Both the position numbers and the translations under genes were made by a program. Source: Brucella pecoris (lineage in GTDB: Bacteria > Pseudomonadota > Alphaproteobacteria > Rhizobiales > Rhizobiaceae). Taken from it: a stretch of 64,000 bases of DNA. Every line of letters starts with the position of its first letter. The stretch's first letter is position 1. This document shows, one piece after another, positions 62,148 through 64,000 of the stretch. The stretch is taken from NCBI RefSeq assembly GCF_006376675.1, contig NZ_VEWK01000010.1, positions 1 to 64,000 of the forward strand. The letters run 5' to 3'. The notes beneath the pieces are model-generated. The model did no database searches. It saw only the letters and a program-made list of their open reading frames with translations, and was not told the DNA's origin.

Positions 62148-62600
62148 TCAGCTATCCTGCTCCTGGAGTGTCACAAGGCCGATATTCTTGAAACCGGCGG
62201 CGGAAATGCGGGCCATGACTTTCATGACGGTGCCGTAATCGGCAGCCTTGTCACCACGCACGAAAATGCGCTCTTCATAGCCCGTCTTGGCGATGGCCTG
62301 GAGTTTCGGCACCACTTCGTCGATCGGAACTTCGGTTTCCTGCAGGTAGATCTTGCCTTCGCTGTTAACCGAAATGGTGATCGGCTGCGTATCGGCATTC
62401 ATGGCCTTTGCCTGCGTGTCAGGCAGATCAATCGGCACACCCACAGTCAGAAGCGGGGCGGAAACCATGAAGATAATAAGGAGAACGAGCATCACGTCGA
62501 CGAACGGCGTTACGTTGATCTCGCTCATCAATGCGGGTTTACGACCGCGCCTGCGGCGCCCGCCCGACTGCATTCCCTGATTTCCTACCGACATGCCCAT
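62148..62600 (-). CDS. tolR: Tol-Pal motor protein TolR
   Basis: A 150-residue ExbD/TolR protein with one helix carrying the essential Asp (INVTPFVDVMLVLLIIFMVS) and a periplasmic domain. The N-terminus has a basic RRRRGRK stretch. With TolQ it forms the proton-driven motor for TolA. It follows tolQ after 46 bases. Confidence 0.94.
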   Translation of the reverse strand: MGMSVGNQGMQSGGRRRRGRKPALMSEINVTPFVDVMLVLLIIFMVSAPLLTVGVPIDLPDTQAKAMNADTQPITISVNSEGKIYLQETEVPIDEVVPKLQAIAKTGYEERIFVRGDKAADYGTVMKVMARISAAGFKNIGLVTLQEQDS

Positions 62601-62646
62601 TGCAAGATTCCCGAAGGCTGAAATTACACTCGATGCTCGAAGCCGC

Positions 62647-63357
62647 TTAGTTGCGCGGCGTCAGCTTCTCATCAATTTGGCGCGACAGTATGGCGGAGAA
62701 CTCGTCCGCAAAGCCTTCGAGCCGTCCACCGATCTTGCCCGCGTCCGACGACAGCTTGTTGTAGGCAATAACGGCAGGAATAGCGGCGAGAAGACCGATA
62801 GCCGTTGCCAGAAGCGCTTCGGCGATACCCGGCGCCACAACGGCAAGACTGGTGTTCTTGGAAGCAGCGATTGCCTGGAACGAGGTCATGATACCGACAA
62901 CCGTACCGAACAGCCCGATGAAGGGGGCAGCAGAACCGATGGTCGCCAGAAAGCCCAGACGTGAGTCAAGCTTTTCACTTTCACGCGCCAGCGCGACGTC
63001 CATGGCCTTGTCGATACGCATCTGGAGACCGATGGGCGAGCGAGCGCCCTTCTCGAATGACTTCTTCCACTCGCGCATCGCGGCCATGAATATGGATGCC
63101 ATGCCGGTGGTGCGGCGTTCCCCGAGATTGCGATAGAGTTCTTCAAGCGACTGGCCGGACCAGAACGTCTGCTCGAAGCGATCAATCGCGCGGCGCGCCC
63201 GTCCATAAGCAATCGTCTTGTCTACGATGATAGCCCAGGTCCAGATCGAGGCGAACATCAGGCCAAGCATAACCAGCTTGACGACCCAGTTCGCCTGCAT
63301 GAACAGGCCCCAGAGGGTAACATCGGCGGCGGGAGCCGCTAACGCAACATTTTCCAT
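62647..63357 (-). CDS. tolQ: Tol-Pal motor protein TolQ
   Basis: A 236-residue MotA/TolQ/ExbB membrane protein with three helices (about residues 22-45, 138-160 and 173-195). The conserved SAAPFIGLFGTVVGIMTSFQ and LLATAIGLLAAIPAVIAYNK form the proton channel with TolR. It is shorter than ExbB of this window because it lacks the periplasmic N-terminal extension. First gene of the tolQRA(B) run. Confidence 0.95.
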   Translation of the reverse strand: MENVALAAPAADVTLWGLFMQANWVVKLVMLGLMFASIWTWAIIVDKTIAYGRARRAIDRFEQTFWSGQSLEELYRNLGERRTTGMASIFMAAMREWKKSFEKGARSPIGLQMRIDKAMDVALARESEKLDSRLGFLATIGSAAPFIGLFGTVVGIMTSFQAIAASKNTSLAVVAPGIAEALLATAIGLLAAIPAVIAYNKLSSDAGKIGGRLEGFADEFSAILSRQIDEKLTPRN

Positions 63358-63744
63358 CGATCTATCGTCCTCGAATCCAAACGCCCGGCCACATGACCGG
63401 GCGGTATCGCAAATCCGTTACTCAACGCCTGAAAACAGACGCTCCAAACCTGCGCAGCTTTTCACTTGAAGCCGTACCTGCCCGACGAGCGGTCGACACT
63501 TCGCACCGCAACCGCCATTTCCGGATTTCAACTTTAAATCCATCAGGCGCTTGTTACGGTTAATTTTGGTGAAAGGAAGGCGCTGCGCTGTCAGCCAACC
63601 TCTCAACCGATTCCGTCAGGGTGATTAATGGAATATTATGGTTAAAGATGCGTTAGCATTTGCCCAGATAGGCATATTTGCCAGTAGAGCGCGGAATTCG
63701 CATCGAACACGCCAGCGGAGATAGTCCGTGGAGCTGTCCTGAAC
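63358..63744. other. ybgC-tolQ intergenic region
   Basis: About 390 bp with no gene I would support. It must hold the tolQ promoter; AT-rich sequence near 63550-63700 is the likeliest place, but no single match stands out. A separate tolQ promoter is suggested by the gap, since ybgC and tolQ are usually adjacent. Confidence 0.4.
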
Positions 63745-64000
63745 TCAATCCTTGCGACTATCGGTAAAGGCTTCCCGCCACTCATCGGGAATGCGGCGCG
63801 GATGACCTGCCTTGGTTATCATCACTGCTTCGACCCGCGCTTCCGAAAGCAGGCGTCCGTCACAGGTTATATTCTGCGCCATGATGACCCGTGCGCCCCG
63901 AATTTCGCTTACACGCGTTTCGACCAGAATGAGATCGTCCATCTTCGCGGGCGATTTGTAATCAATCTCCATGCGGCGAACGACCCAGACCATTTCCTCG
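63745..64000 (-). CDS. ybgC: YbgC-family acyl-CoA thioesterase (partial)
   Basis: The C-terminal about 85 residues of a hot-dog thioesterase; the N-terminus with the catalytic Asp lies beyond the window edge. The visible part, VVRRMEIDYKSPAKMDDLIL followed by VSEIRGARVIMAQNITCDGR, is typical of YbgC, which is encoded upstream of tolQ in many proteobacteria. It hydrolyses short-chain acyl-CoAs or ACPs. The ATG at 63993 is internal, not the start. Confidence 0.85.
   Translation of the reverse strand, partial: EEMVWVVRRMEIDYKSPAKMDDLILVETRVSEIRGARVIMAQNITCDGRLLSEARVEAVMITKAGHPRRIPDEWREAFTDSRKD

Overview
The window looks like chromosome I of a Brucella/Ochrobactrum-group alphaproteobacterium (Rhizobiales). 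The evidence is a tolQ-tolR-tolA-tolB-pal-cpoB-tilS-ftsH-glmM block, a PhyR/NepR/EcfG general stress locus beside a Fur/Mur regulator, Omp25/Omp31-type small outer membrane proteins, a membrane-bound ferritin behind an Irr-type operator, and palindromic repeats resembling Brucella Bru-RS. I cannot fix the species. Nearly all of it is ordinary core chromosome; no insertion sequence, prophage or CRISPR array was seen.

Layout. 0-10.7 kb: IclR regulator divergent from succinate-semialdehyde dehydrogenase, a YqaA-type membrane protein, DsbB, an HNH nuclease, an AlkA-like glycosylase, GluQRS, malate synthase G, an XRE-cupin regulator and two GNAT acetyltransferases. 10.7-17 kb: MFS transporter, mbfA, a class II amidotransferase, an Lrp regulator, an AT-rich beta-propeller-like gene between two inverted palindromic repeats, and dut. 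17-24 kb: TadG/TadE-like pair, MacAB-type exporter, phosphodiester glycosidase-like protein. 24-27 kb: exbB-exbD-tonB. 27-34.3 kb: stress region with a PRC-barrel protein, DUF883 and holin-like membrane proteins, a CHASE3 histidine kinase, ecfG, nepR, phyR, a DUF1328 protein and an HWE kinase. Three GGAAC-N16/17-CGTT promoters here suggest several of these genes belong to the EcfG regulon. 34.5-36.5 kb: fur/mur and a small degraded region (cut ORF, unknown ORF, truncated methyltransferase) ending at tRNA-Glu(CTC). 36.5-43.4 kb: rluD, rpoH, rhodanese/ftrA, periplasmic pyrophosphatase, a large unknown membrane protein. 43.6-49.8 kb: purA, and serC-serA-GNAT behind a serC-type leader RNA, then a BASS transporter. 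50-51.7 kb: two outer membrane beta-barrels. 51.9-64 kb: glmM, ftsH, tilS, cpoB, pal, tolB, tolA, tolR, tolQ and the 3' part of ybgC, all on the minus strand.

The genes form a few coherent units: envelope integrity (Tol-Pal-CpoB, FtsH, Omps), TonB-dependent uptake with iron and manganese control (ExbBD-TonB, Mur, Irr-box mbfA), general stress signalling (kinase-PhyR-NepR-EcfG and RpoH), and serine synthesis. Two intergenic repeat families lie over this: a roughly 105 bp Bru-RS-like element (four copies) and a RIME-like mosaic palindrome (eight sites). They mark most of the irregular spots, including two genes whose stop codon sits in the repeat terminus.
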